Positions 17,419 through 25,995 of a stretch of 64,000 nt of DNA are shown here, in pieces; the first letter of the stretch is position 1, and every line of letters begins with the position of its first letter. The notes under the pieces were generated by a model. The model had not been told where the DNA came from and did not search any database. It saw nothing but the letters and a program-made list of their open reading frames with translations. The stretch is from positions 62,001 through 126,000 of the forward strand of contig CAZNXJ010000004.1 in assembly GCA_964577115.1 (NCBI GenBank), given 5' to 3'. Source of the DNA: CAZNXJ01 sp964577115. Lineage in GTDB: Bacteria > Planctomycetota > Planctomycetia > Pirellulales > Pirellulaceae. Position numbers and translations under genes: made by a program.

Positions 17419-18546
17419 ATGAGCGAAATTGCATCCATACTGGAAAAGGCTGTCGATGGCGGCCGCCTGACTCCCGAAGAAGGCCTTCGGCTGCTCGAGT
17501 CCCACGACCTGACGGCGATTGGCCGAGCGGCCGATGCGGTCACGCGGCGTCTGCACCCGAGCGACATCCGGACGTATAACATCGACCGCAATATCAATTA
17601 CACGAACATCTGCACGGCGGTCTGCGATTTCTGCGCGTTTTATCGCGGGCCCAAGAGCGGTGAAGGCTACGTGCTGCCGCGCGAAGAGCTACTGCAGAAG
17701 GTGGAAGAAACCGTCGCCCTGGGCGGCGACCAGATTCTCATGCAGGGCGGCCTGCATCCCGAGTTCAAGCTCGAATGGTACGAAGAGCTGCTCGGCGATA
17801 TTCGCCGCCGCTTTCCGCAGGTCAACATCCACGGCTTCAGCCCGCCGGAAATCCACCACTTCACGAAAGTCAGCAAGCTTCCGCTCCGCACAGTGCTTGA
17901 GCGGCTTCGTGACGCGGGACTAGGAAGCATCCCGGGCGGCGGCGCGGAGATTCTTGTGGACCGCGTGCGGCGAGCGATCACGCGGGGTAAGGTGCTGACC
18001 GACGATTGGCTGAACGTCATGCGCGTCTGGCACGAGATGGGCGGTGTGAGCACCTGCACAATGATGTTCGGTCACGTAGAAACGCTGGCCGAACGGATCG
18101 AACATCTCGAACGCCTGCGCCAGCTCCAGGACGAAACACACGGCTTCACGGCATTCATCTGCTGGACATTTCAACCAGACAATACGGAAATGGCGTCCAT
18201 TCCGCCATCCGGTTCGTTCGAGTACCTCAAGACGCAGGCCGTGTCACGGTTGTATCTCGACAACATCCCGAACGTGCAGTCGAGCTGGGTCACACAGGGG
18301 CTGCGGATCGGTCAGCTGGCGCTGTTGTTTGGCGCCAACGACATGGGGAGCTTGATGATCGAAGAGAACGTCGTCGCCGAGGCAGGAACGATCCACTACT
18401 TGACGCTCGACGAAATCCGCTCGGCCATCTCCGAACTCGGCTACACCCCGCGTCAGCGCAATGTGCGTTACGAGCTGGTCGACGAACAACTCGAGCGTGC
18501 GGCGATCGAAGCCAACCGCAACCGCATGTCGAGCATGTGCGCCTAA
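17419..18546 (+). CDS. mqnC: Cyclic dehypoxanthinyl futalosine synthase (radical SAM)
   Basis: A 375-residue radical SAM enzyme. The Fe-S cysteines are C65, C69 and C72 (CTAVCDFC), followed by AFYRGPKSGEGY and LMQGGLHPEF. GGGAEIL and CTMMFGHVET occur further on. These patterns are those of the MqnC/CofG/ThiH-like group, and the pairing with mqnA points to MqnC. It converts dehypoxanthinyl futalosine to its cyclic form. The homologous MqnE is a possible alternative, but the sequence (for example FICWTFQPDNTEM) fits MqnC better. Confidence 0.9.
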   Translation: MSEIASILEKAVDGGRLTPEEGLRLLESHDLTAIGRAADAVTRRLHPSDIRTYNIDRNINYTNICTAVCDFCAFYRGPKSGEGYVLPREELLQKVEETVALGGDQILMQGGLHPEFKLEWYEELLGDIRRRFPQVNIHGFSPPEIHHFTKVSKLPLRTVLERLRDAGLGSIPGGGAEILVDRVRRAITRGKVLTDDWLNVMRVWHEMGGVSTCTMMFGHVETLAERIEHLERLRQLQDETHGFTAFICWTFQPDNTEMASIPPSGSFEYLKTQAVSRLYLDNIPNVQSSWVTQGLRIGQLALLFGANDMGSLMIEENVVAEAGTIHYLTLDEIRSAISELGYTPRQRNVRYELVDEQLERAAIEANRNRMSSMCA

Positions 18547-18925
18547 CGTCGTCGCGGATCCGGTGGGGCACTTCGGCCACCCGCCGGCCTGTGGCCGTAC
18601 CCACAGGAGGGATGGGACCGCTCCGTTTGGGCTGCTTCACCGCGGACTGGCCGCCCTACAGCGCGGAGCAATCCGTACGACCGGTACGACGCTCCCTGAG
18701 GGCTGCGGCTGCCGAGGGTGCGGCTTGTCGGGGCGCGGCGGAAGGTCGAGGGCTGAGCTAGGCTGTAATATAAGGTCGGGGGTCGTTCGGCGGACGCGTC
18801 GAACCAGCGGGGCGCACATTGCCAGGGGGTGAAAGGGCGGCCACCGGAAGCCTCGAGTTCCAAGCGAGCGGCGCCGCCCATCTCCGTGTTCGAAATGCCA
18901 GTGCCCAGATACGTGGAACGGATCC
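18547..18925 (+). other. Intergenic region between mqnC and the ABC transporter
   Basis: A 379-base stretch with no convincing gene on either strand. CGGCCAC (18574-18580) and GTGGCCG (18591-18597) form a 7-base hairpin close behind mqnC that could slow transcription but has no T-run. A TAATAT sequence at 18766-18771 is a possible -10 element for the ABC genes, with no good -35 partner. Confidence 0.5.
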
Positions 18926-19717
18926 ATGATTCACGTCCGCAGCTTGACCAAATGTTATGACGACTTGCTGCGGGGACAGCTGACAGCGCTGGCCGGCATT
19001 AGCTTCGAAGCGCGCCCCGGCGAGATCTTTGGGCTACTCGGGCCCAACGGCGCCGGCAAAACAACGCTGCTACGTATTCTGAGCACCGTGCTGCGCCCAT
19101 CGGGCGGTTCGGCCTCCGTGTGCGGCTACGACGTGCTCACGCAGCCATCGTTGGTCCGCCACCAGCTCGGCTTCGTATCGGCCAACACGGCGGTGTACGA
19201 CCGCATGACGGCGTGGGAGATGGTCGAGTACTTCGGGCGTCTGTACGGTATCGAGCCGGAACCGCTGCGCGAACGCATGGAGAACGTATTCACGCGGCTC
19301 CAGATGAACGACATCCGCGATGTGCTCGGCGCGAAAATGTCCACCGGCATGAAACAAAAGGTCTCGATCGCGCGGGCGCTTGTCCATGACCCGCCGGTAC
19401 TCGTGTTCGATGAAGCCACGGCGGGACTGGATGTGCTGGTTGCGCGAGCTCTGCTGAGGACGGTGGCCGAGCTGCGAGACCAGGGTAAGTGCGTTGTGTT
19501 CTCGACGCACATCATGCGCGAAGCCGAGCGGCTCTGCGACCGGATCGCCATCATGCATCGCGGACACATCCTCGATGAAGGCCGGCTCGACGAACTGCTG
19601 GCTCGGCATGGAGAAAGTGATTTGGAGGAACTCTTCTTCCGACTGATCACTGAACACGATCAATCGCGGAACGTGGATCTGCCCGCGTTGCCGCTCAGCA
19701 CTTCGACAGGACCCTAG
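18926..19717 (+). CDS. ABC transporter ATP-binding protein (NatA-like)
   Basis: A 263-residue ABC ATPase with Walker A GPNGAGKT (39-46), a signature region STGMKQK (139-145, variant of LSGGQ with Met and Lys as in the NatA/ABC-2 group), Walker B VLVFDEA ending near 164, and the switch histidine in FSTH (H195). It would power the permease-protease fusion encoded nine bases downstream. NatA/NatB-type pairs export sodium or small molecules; the substrate cannot be deduced here. Confidence 0.92.
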   Translation: MIHVRSLTKCYDDLLRGQLTALAGISFEARPGEIFGLLGPNGAGKTTLLRILSTVLRPSGGSASVCGYDVLTQPSLVRHQLGFVSANTAVYDRMTAWEMVEYFGRLYGIEPEPLRERMENVFTRLQMNDIRDVLGAKMSTGMKQKVSIARALVHDPPVLVFDEATAGLDVLVARALLRTVAELRDQGKCVVFSTHIMREAERLCDRIAIMHRGHILDEGRLDELLARHGESDLEELFFRLITEHDQSRNVDLPALPLSTSTGP

Positions 19718-19726
19718 GCGGCGCTC

Positions 19727-22006
19727 ATGAAGTGGTCGAATGTCCGGCTGATTTTTATGCGGGAGGCGCGCGATCAACTGCGCGATCGGCGCACGTTGTT
19801 CACAATCGCCGTGCTGCCGCTGCTGCTCTACCCGCTGCTCGGCATGGTCGTCATGCAGATCACGCAGTTCACGCGCGAACATCCGACGCGAGTGCGCTTG
19901 ATCGGCGTGAACAACCTGCCCACGACCCCGCCGCTGCTGGATGGCGAGCAGTTTCATCCCGAGCTGCGTTTGCGTCAGGATGAGGTCCTGTTGGAGCTTC
20001 ATCTCGAGCCCGAAGCGCCGACGGACGACGAACAGCTTCTGCGTAGCCGCGTCGAGGCGGAGATTCGAGCGGGGCTCTACGACGCCGCCGTGTATTTCCC
20101 GCCGGGATTTTCTTCCGACTTGAACGCGTTCCGCCAGAGTATCGTCGATCGAGAAACTCCTCCGGAAGCGAATAATACGTCCACGCCATCCACGCCAACA
20201 CCGTCTATCTATTTCAACACGGCCAGTGACAAATCGCGGATTGCTCATTCGCGCGTCGAGCGCATTCTCGAGAACTGGCGCGAACTGATCGTTCGCGAGA
20301 ACTTAAAGTCGAGCCGCATTCCGCTTTCGGCAACGCAGCCCTTCCGGCTCCAGCAGACCGACGTTGCTCGTGAGAACAGCCGGCGAGCCGCGATGTGGTC
20401 GAAGATCATGCCGCTCGTCGTGTTGATCTGGGCGCTGACCGGCGCGTTCTACCCGGCCATCGACCTATGCGCGGGCGAAAAGGAACGCGGCACGCTCGAA
20501 ACGCTGCTCAGCAGCCCTGCGGAACGGAGCGAAATCGTTTGGGGGAAGCTATTGACGGTGATGGCGTTCAGTATGGCCACATCGATACTGAACCTGCTAT
20601 CCGCCGGTCTGACGATGTCGATGTTTTTGCCGCAGCTCGGCGCGATGAACGGTTCCGCCGCCCCGGTTTCGCTTGGGCCTCCGCCGGCGCTAGGCGTTTG
20701 CTGGCTGCTGCTCGCGTTGGTCCCCGCGTCTGCGCTGTTCAGTGCCCTCGCCCTGGCCATCGCAGCATTCGCGCGCAGTTCGAAAGAGGGCCAGTATTAC
20801 CTGATGCCGATGCTGTTCATCACGCTGCCGCTGATGTTGTTGCCGATGCTGCCGACCGCGGAATTGAACCTTGGCACGGCGCTGATCCCCATCACCGGCC
20901 TGATGATGCTCTTGCGCGTCGCGATCGAAGGTCAATATGCGCTGGCGATGTTGTACTTCGCGCCCATCGCGGGCGTCACTGCCGTCTGCTGCCTGCTCGC
21001 GATTCGCTGGGCGGTCGATCAATTTTCAAACGAATCGGTGTTGTTCCGCGAAAGCGAACGCGTGGGACTTGCTGCGTGGCTGCGCCATATGGCTCGTCAC
21101 CGAGGCACCACGCCCAGCGTTCCCGAAGCGCTGCTCTGCGGTGTTCTGCTGATCCTGATCCGCTTCTTCGCAACGTTCCACGTCACCACACCGCAAAACG
21201 CTTCGCAGCTCGTCACACTGCTGCTCATCACGCAGATCGCTTTGATTGCGACTCCGGCGCTATTGATGACGATCATTCTGACGCGCAGCCCGCGACGCAC
21301 CCTGCTGCTCGACGTACCTCGCTCCGCCACGCTGCTCGCCGCCGTTATACTCGCGCTTCTTATGCAGCCCGTAACGCAGTGGCTCAACGCGGGCATTCAC
21401 GAACTGTACCCGATCAATCCTGAGGTGGCGGAGCAACTGAAGCATTTCAGCTCGATCGCCACCGAGCAGCTTCCGCTGGGCGTGGCGATCCTTGTCCTCG
21501 CCTTGCTGCCGGCGATTTGCGAGGAATTGGCGTTCCGGGGTTTTATCCTTTCCGGCTTGCGGCACATGGGACACAAGTGGGCGGCGATCGCGATTACAGC
21601 CGTCTTCTTTGGTTGGGCGCACGCGATGTGGCAACAGCAATTGTCCGCCGCCGTACTCGGCCTGGTACTCGGACTTTTGGCCGTCCAGTCGGGCAGCTTG
21701 CTCCCGCCGCTGTTATTCCATTTCACACACAACGCGTCGGTCGTTGTGCTGAGCCGATCGGCCGAATCGGCGCTAACCGAACAACCCTGGTGGAACTGGC
21801 TATTCTTCACGACTGAGGACGGCTCGATGTTCCGAGCTTGGGTAGCGATCGCCGCCGGTATTATGTGCGGCGCACTGCTGTACTGGCTCCATCGCCTGCC
21901 GTATCAGCGGTCGAGCGAAGAAGAACTTCAGCGGGCGCTCGATCGGCAAAGCGAGCCAGCGGGTAGCCCCGCGTGTGCCCTTGGCAACGCCGAAGCCGGG
22001 AGTTAA
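19727..22006 (+). CDS. ABC-2 permease fused to CPBP intramembrane protease
   Basis: A 759-residue fusion. The first 450 residues are NatB/ABC-2-like: an N-terminal membrane helix (LFTIAVLPLLLYPLLGMVV), a large extracytoplasmic domain, and a CAGEKERGTLETLLSSPAERSEIVWGK-type coupling region followed by several helices. The C-terminal 250 residues are a CPBP (Abi) protease with E599-E600xxxR604, an FGWAHA histidine motif and HFTHN. This architecture is known from other bacteria including planctomycetes. The partner ATPase is just upstream. The protease part may process an exported peptide or control the transporter; that is inference. Confidence 0.9.
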   Translation: MKWSNVRLIFMREARDQLRDRRTLFTIAVLPLLLYPLLGMVVMQITQFTREHPTRVRLIGVNNLPTTPPLLDGEQFHPELRLRQDEVLLELHLEPEAPTDDEQLLRSRVEAEIRAGLYDAAVYFPPGFSSDLNAFRQSIVDRETPPEANNTSTPSTPTPSIYFNTASDKSRIAHSRVERILENWRELIVRENLKSSRIPLSATQPFRLQQTDVARENSRRAAMWSKIMPLVVLIWALTGAFYPAIDLCAGEKERGTLETLLSSPAERSEIVWGKLLTVMAFSMATSILNLLSAGLTMSMFLPQLGAMNGSAAPVSLGPPPALGVCWLLLALVPASALFSALALAIAAFARSSKEGQYYLMPMLFITLPLMLLPMLPTAELNLGTALIPITGLMMLLRVAIEGQYALAMLYFAPIAGVTAVCCLLAIRWAVDQFSNESVLFRESERVGLAAWLRHMARHRGTTPSVPEALLCGVLLILIRFFATFHVTTPQNASQLVTLLLITQIALIATPALLMTIILTRSPRRTLLLDVPRSATLLAAVILALLMQPVTQWLNAGIHELYPINPEVAEQLKHFSSIATEQLPLGVAILVLALLPAICEELAFRGFILSGLRHMGHKWAAIAITAVFFGWAHAMWQQQLSAAVLGLVLGLLAVQSGSLLPPLLFHFTHNASVVVLSRSAESALTEQPWWNWLFFTTEDGSMFRAWVAIAAGIMCGALLYWLHRLPYQRSSEEELQRALDRQSEPAGSPACALGNAEAGS

Positions 22007-22111
22007 GACAAGTCCGATATCGCTGAGGAGCACCCGCGCACTTTCTCGGAGTTGTCCGGGACCGCTTCCCTCCCCTCCACCGTCCCGTGGTTTTCGGACT
22101 CCGCTGCCCCC

Positions 22112-23371
22112 ATGCTCCGCGCGTACAAAGCCCGCTGGATCTTCCCGGTCGCCGCTCCGCCTCAGTCGCATTCCTACGTTGTTGTCGATGGCGCGCGTAT
22201 TCACTCGGTTGGCGATCCGCCGCCGGGCGTGCCCGTCACCGACTTGGGGAACGTTGCTCTCATCCCCGCGCTGATCAACGCACACACGCACCTGGAATTC
22301 AGTGCGCTGAATAAACCGCTCGGCCGGCCCGGGATCCGTTTCCCGCGCTGGATCAACCGAGTTGTCGCGTATCGGCGATTCGGATCGACGAATGGACTCA
22401 GCCGAGCGGCGTATCGCGCGAAGTGTGTGGCCCAAGGTATGAGCGAAAGCTGCCGGGCCGGTATTGCGGCGATCGGCGAAATTGCCACGCAACCGTGGTC
22501 GCCCGCTCCGTTCGAAGCGTACGCCTCGTCGATTCGCACAACGGTCTTTCTTGAACTCATTGGCCTGCGCAAAGAACGGCTCGCACTGCTCACCGACCAG
22601 GCTCAACAGCACCTGGCGGCGGGAGCCGAAGCGACAGCATGGCAACCGGGGCTCAGCCCGCACGCTCCCTATAGCGTTCACCCCGATCTCGTCGCAAAAG
22701 TCGCCGAATTGTCTGCGGCCACGAACACACCGGTGGCCATGCACCTGGCCGAAACGTATCACGAGATCGCGATGCTCGAGCGCGGGCAGAGCGGCCTGGT
22801 GCGTTATCTCTATTCGCTCGGCCTTCTTCGTCCCCGGCTGTTTCGCGGCGGCCGGAAAATTCTCGATTATCTCGAAGTGCTATCCGGCGCCGCCCGAACG
22901 CTCGCTATCCACGGCAATTACTTCAACGACGAGGATTTCTCGCTGCTGGCCCGCTGCCGCGATCGCATGTCCGTTGTCTATTGCCCCCGCACCCATCACT
23001 ACTTTCAGCATGCGCGCTACCCGCTGGCGCGCGCCCTGGAACATGGAGTGCGCGTCGTACTGGGCACGGATTCCCGCGCGTCGAACCCGGACCTCGAACT
23101 GATGGAGGATGTCCGCCACGTGGGATTACGGTTTCCGGAGGTGCCGGCGTCCGAAGTACTGGCGATGGGCACACTCCGCGGCGCCGAAGCCCTGGGTATC
23201 GAGCAAGACTATGGCAGCCTGGAACCGGGCAAGCTGGCCGCCCTGGCCAAGGTATCGCTTCCGGAATACGAAACCGATGACCCGCACGAGCTGCTGTGGG
23301 CGGGTGGGCCCGCACGGCGGCTCGAACTCGACAACGGTAGCACGAGCGACTGGAAAGTCGACAACGATTAG
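22112..23371 (+). CDS. Amidohydrolase, possible aminofutalosine deaminase
   Basis: A 419-residue TRZ/ATZ-type metal-dependent deaminase of the amidohydrolase superfamily. Metal ligands are visible as H58xH60 (AHTHLEFS), HLAET (H211) and GTDSRASN (D320), followed by LELMEDVRHV and GTLRGAEALGIEQDYGSLEPGK. Proteins of this group with AHTHLEFS have been shown in other bacteria to deaminate 6-aminodeoxyfutalosine. With mqnA and mqnC 3.5 kb away this is a reasonable hypothesis here, not proof. ATG 22112 is preferred to 22052 by the family's N-terminus. Its stop overlaps the hisG stop by four bases on the other strand. Confidence 0.8.
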   Translation: MLRAYKARWIFPVAAPPQSHSYVVVDGARIHSVGDPPPGVPVTDLGNVALIPALINAHTHLEFSALNKPLGRPGIRFPRWINRVVAYRRFGSTNGLSRAAYRAKCVAQGMSESCRAGIAAIGEIATQPWSPAPFEAYASSIRTTVFLELIGLRKERLALLTDQAQQHLAAGAEATAWQPGLSPHAPYSVHPDLVAKVAELSAATNTPVAMHLAETYHEIAMLERGQSGLVRYLYSLGLLRPRLFRGGRKILDYLEVLSGAARTLAIHGNYFNDEDFSLLARCRDRMSVVYCPRTHHYFQHARYPLARALEHGVRVVLGTDSRASNPDLELMEDVRHVGLRFPEVPASEVLAMGTLRGAEALGIEQDYGSLEPGKLAALAKVSLPEYETDDPHELLWAGGPARRLELDNGSTSDWKVDND

Positions 23372-24219
23372 AGCCGGCAGTTGTTGATCTGAGTCTCAAG
23401 GATCGCCGAGGCACCGAGCGCTTCCAGCTTTTCCATGACGTCGATCACCGCGCCGCGTTTGACCATGACCTGCACCGCGCACCACTCGGGGTCTTCCAGT
23501 GCGTTGATGGTGGGCGATTTATAGCCGGGCGTAATCTTCTCGGCCTCGGCCAGCCGAGCACGCGGGATGTTGTATTCGAGGAGCGAATAGCTGCGCGCGA
23601 TCACGACGCCTTCGAGTCGGCGGACCACGCGATCGGCGATTTCGGGCTGTCGGCGCTGCGGGTTCTGAATGACGATCGTCTCGTATTGGCCAATTTCATC
23701 CAGAATACGAAGGCGGTTCGCCGCGAGGGTACTGCCCGTTTCGACCAGGTCGACGATCGCGTCGGCGACTCCGAGCGTGATCATGATTTCCACCGAGCCT
23801 GACAGTGTCACGAGGTGGACGTTCGCCTGGTGCCGTTTCAGATACTCCTGCGTTGCATTGGGAAAACTGGTGGCAATGCGTTTGCCATCGAGATCCTGGG
23901 GCGTCCGCACGGCTGCGTCATCGGGAACGCAGATCGCAAGGCGGCAATTGCCCACCCCCAGCGCAAGACGCTGAATGACATCGACTCCGGTTTCGGCGAC
24001 CAGGTCACTGCCCGTGATTCCCAGATCGATCGCCCCTTCGGCACAGAGCACGGGAATGTCCTCGGTGCGGAGGAACGTGATATCGACCGGCATCTCGCCG
24101 ACGCGTGCGAACAGGCTGCGTTCCTGCCGGCGGAAGCTCAGCCCGGCCTGCTTGAGTAGTTCGCCGGCCAGCTCCGACAACCGCCCTTTGCTCGGTACGC
24201 CGATGCGCAAGTTGCTCAT
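23368..24219 (-). CDS. hisG: ATP phosphoribosyltransferase, long form
   Basis: A 283-residue HisG, which condenses ATP and PRPP in the first step of histidine synthesis. Landmarks are RIGVPSKGRLSE, the DLGITGSD loop, the PRPP-binding DAIVDLVETGSTL and the extra C-terminal ACT-like regulatory domain (TPGYKSPTINAL...MVKRG). The length and this domain mark the long, HisZ-independent form that is inhibited by histidine. ATG 24219 overlaps the hisE stop. No other his genes are nearby. Confidence 0.96.
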   Translation of the reverse strand: MSNLRIGVPSKGRLSELAGELLKQAGLSFRRQERSLFARVGEMPVDITFLRTEDIPVLCAEGAIDLGITGSDLVAETGVDVIQRLALGVGNCRLAICVPDDAAVRTPQDLDGKRIATSFPNATQEYLKRHQANVHLVTLSGSVEIMITLGVADAIVDLVETGSTLAANRLRILDEIGQYETIVIQNPQRRQPEIADRVVRRLEGVVIARSYSLLEYNIPRARLAEAEKITPGYKSPTINALEDPEWCAVQVMVKRGAVIDVMEKLEALGASAILETQINNCRL

Positions 24220-24554
24220 TTCGTTCGCGACTCCTTTTCATCAATTCCGGAAATCCCGAACCGTTCGCCGAGCACCCGCTCGACGTCCGCCAGATCGGCA
24301 TCGCGGTAGGCAAGCATCACGAGCAGGTGGTAGATCAGATCCGCCGCCTCCTCGACGAGATGCGCACGCCCCTCCTCACCCGCTTCACCAGCGGCTTCGA
24401 CGACTTCCGCCGCCTCTTCGGAAATTTTGGCGCCGATTTTTTTAACTCCGCCGGCCAGGAGCGACGTTGTATAGGACCGCGGCGGCGGATTACGTTTGCG
24501 ATCCTGAATTACGGCCATCAGCCGCGCCAGGATCGGCTCGTTCTCGATACTCAT
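24216..24554 (-). CDS. hisE: Phosphoribosyl-ATP pyrophosphatase
   Basis: A 112-residue MazG-fold protein. SYTTSLLAGGVKKIGAKISEEAAEVV contains the paired acidic residues that bind magnesium, and HLVEEAADLIYHLLVML completes the motif. It performs the second step of histidine synthesis. The hisE-hisG order with an ATGA overlap means that the enzymes for steps 1 and 2 are co-translated. HisI is not fused to it. Confidence 0.93.
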   Translation of the reverse strand: MSIENEPILARLMAVIQDRKRNPPPRSYTTSLLAGGVKKIGAKISEEAAEVVEAAGEAGEEGRAHLVEEAADLIYHLLVMLAYRDADLADVERVLGERFGISGIDEKESRTK

Positions 24555-24635
24555 GGGGCGGATCCGAGGGCTTGTCGGCGACCAGCCAATGGCCCGACGA
24601 GGCCGGTCGAACTGAATCGCGCGATCGATCTTCCC

Positions 24636-24641
24636 TACAAT
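24636..24641 (+). promoter_or_regulatory. Possible -10 element for miaA
   Basis: TACAAT at 24636-24641 in the divergent hisE-miaA gap matches the -10 hexamer found before pgk and before the mono-heme gene. No good -35 hexamer lies 16-18 bases upstream, so the call is tentative. Confidence 0.3.
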
Positions 24642-24822
24642 AAGGGTCAGAGCGTGCTCGACGAATTCTCCTCACCGGCACGGACCTGCCGGAATGGTTC
24701 GCCGTGGAGCGGACCGAAGTCGGCAGACTCCACCTTACCAGGGGACCTTGCCGAGCGATCTGGAGCGGCACGTACCGGGCGCGACGCGCGAACGTAAACG
24801 AACCATCGTAAACACGGAAAAG

Positions 24823-25824
24823 ATGACTGACAATCGGAGCGAGCAGGACACTCCTGCCATGCAGCCCGGCGAATCGCCGGAACCGATCGAGCCGTTGCTC
24901 GATTGCTGGTATTTGACCGGGCCGACGGCGAGCGGCAAGACGCAGGTGGGACTTGAGTTGGCCGAGCGGCTGAACGCCGAGATCATTTCGCTGGATTCGA
25001 TGGCCATCTATCGCGGCATGGACATCGGAACGGCGAAGCCGACGCCTGCCGAGCAGGAGCGCTGCCCGCATCACCTGATCGACATCGTGGATCCCACGGA
25101 ACAGTTCAGCGTCTCGCAATACGTCGCGGAGGCGCATCGAGTTGTGGCAGAAATTCGCGAGCGGGGACGCGAACCGCTATTCGTCGGCGGCACACCTCTC
25201 TATCTGAAGGCGCTGCTGCGCGGAATCTACCCAGGCCCCCCGGCCGATTGGCAGTTCCGGCAGGCGGTTGAACGGGACCTTCAGAACGCCGATGTCACCG
25301 CGTTGCACGCGCGACTCGCGATGATCGACCCACTCGCCGCCGCCAAATTGCACCCAAACGACAAACGCCGCATTATCCGTGCACTGGAGGTGTTTCGGCT
25401 GACCGGCCAGCCGCTGAGCCACCAGCAATTGCACTTTGACGAAGGACATCCCGCGTCGGAGTGCCGCGTGTTTGTGCTGGGCTGGCCCCGCGCCGAGCTG
25501 CATGCGCGGATCGAACGGCGCGTGGACTGGATGTTTGAACAGGGATTGGTCGAAGAAGTACGCGGGCTACTTGAGCGGTACGGATCGCTGGGCCGGACAG
25601 CCGCGCAGGCCGTTGGCTACCGGGAGGTGTGTGCGCATTTGGCCGGCGAGCGGGATTTGCCGGCGACGATGGAAGCCGTTCGAGTTCGCACGCGCCAGTT
25701 CGCTCGGCGGCAGGAAACCTGGTTCCGGCGGCTCAGCGAGTGCCGCTGGATCCCAATGACAGAAGACTTCCGGCCAGCAGAAATTGCCGACCGCGTGATG
25801 CGCGAAGCGGAAGCCGCGGAGTGA
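24823..25824 (+). CDS. miaA: tRNA dimethylallyltransferase
   Basis: A 333-residue enzyme that transfers a dimethylallyl group to A37 of tRNAs reading UNN codons. It has the P-loop GPTASGKT (33-40), DSMAIYRGMDIGTAKPT, HHLIDIVDP and the C-terminal tRNA-binding VRTRQFARRQETWFRR segment. An in-frame ATG at 24694 would add 43 unconserved residues, so 24823 is chosen. The N-terminal 27 residues before WYLTGPT are acidic and unconserved. Confidence 0.95.
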   Translation: MTDNRSEQDTPAMQPGESPEPIEPLLDCWYLTGPTASGKTQVGLELAERLNAEIISLDSMAIYRGMDIGTAKPTPAEQERCPHHLIDIVDPTEQFSVSQYVAEAHRVVAEIRERGREPLFVGGTPLYLKALLRGIYPGPPADWQFRQAVERDLQNADVTALHARLAMIDPLAAAKLHPNDKRRIIRALEVFRLTGQPLSHQQLHFDEGHPASECRVFVLGWPRAELHARIERRVDWMFEQGLVEEVRGLLERYGSLGRTAAQAVGYREVCAHLAGERDLPATMEAVRVRTRQFARRQETWFRRLSECRWIPMTEDFRPAEIADRVMREAEAAE

Positions 25825-25901
25825 GCAACCAGCGGGTCTGGGGGGAAGCACCGAGCCGACTTGCGGACGCCTAGCGACGTTCGCTTCTCCTTGCGACCCG
25901 T

Positions 25902-25929
25902 TTTCGCGTTCGGTGGCCACGACTAAAAT
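25902..25929 (+). promoter_or_regulatory. Possible promoter of aspS
   Basis: TAAAAT at 25924-25929 with TTTCGC at 25902-25907, 16 bases apart, lies about 65 bases before the aspS start. The -10 is good and the -35 is weak. Confidence 0.35.
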
Positions 25930-25995
25930 ACGCGACTTTACCTTTCCGTAGCGGGTTTGCCGCTCGCATGAGAACCAATTAGAGGACCGTCGCCC

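Noticed and set aside
19070..20248. Minus-strand frame of 392 codons across the ABC genes
   Set aside because: It spans the junction of two clear genes and lacks any domain.
20395..21423. Plus-strand frame of 342 codons inside the permease-protease gene
   Set aside because: It is a second frame within a well-supported membrane protein and is rich in Arg and His without motifs.
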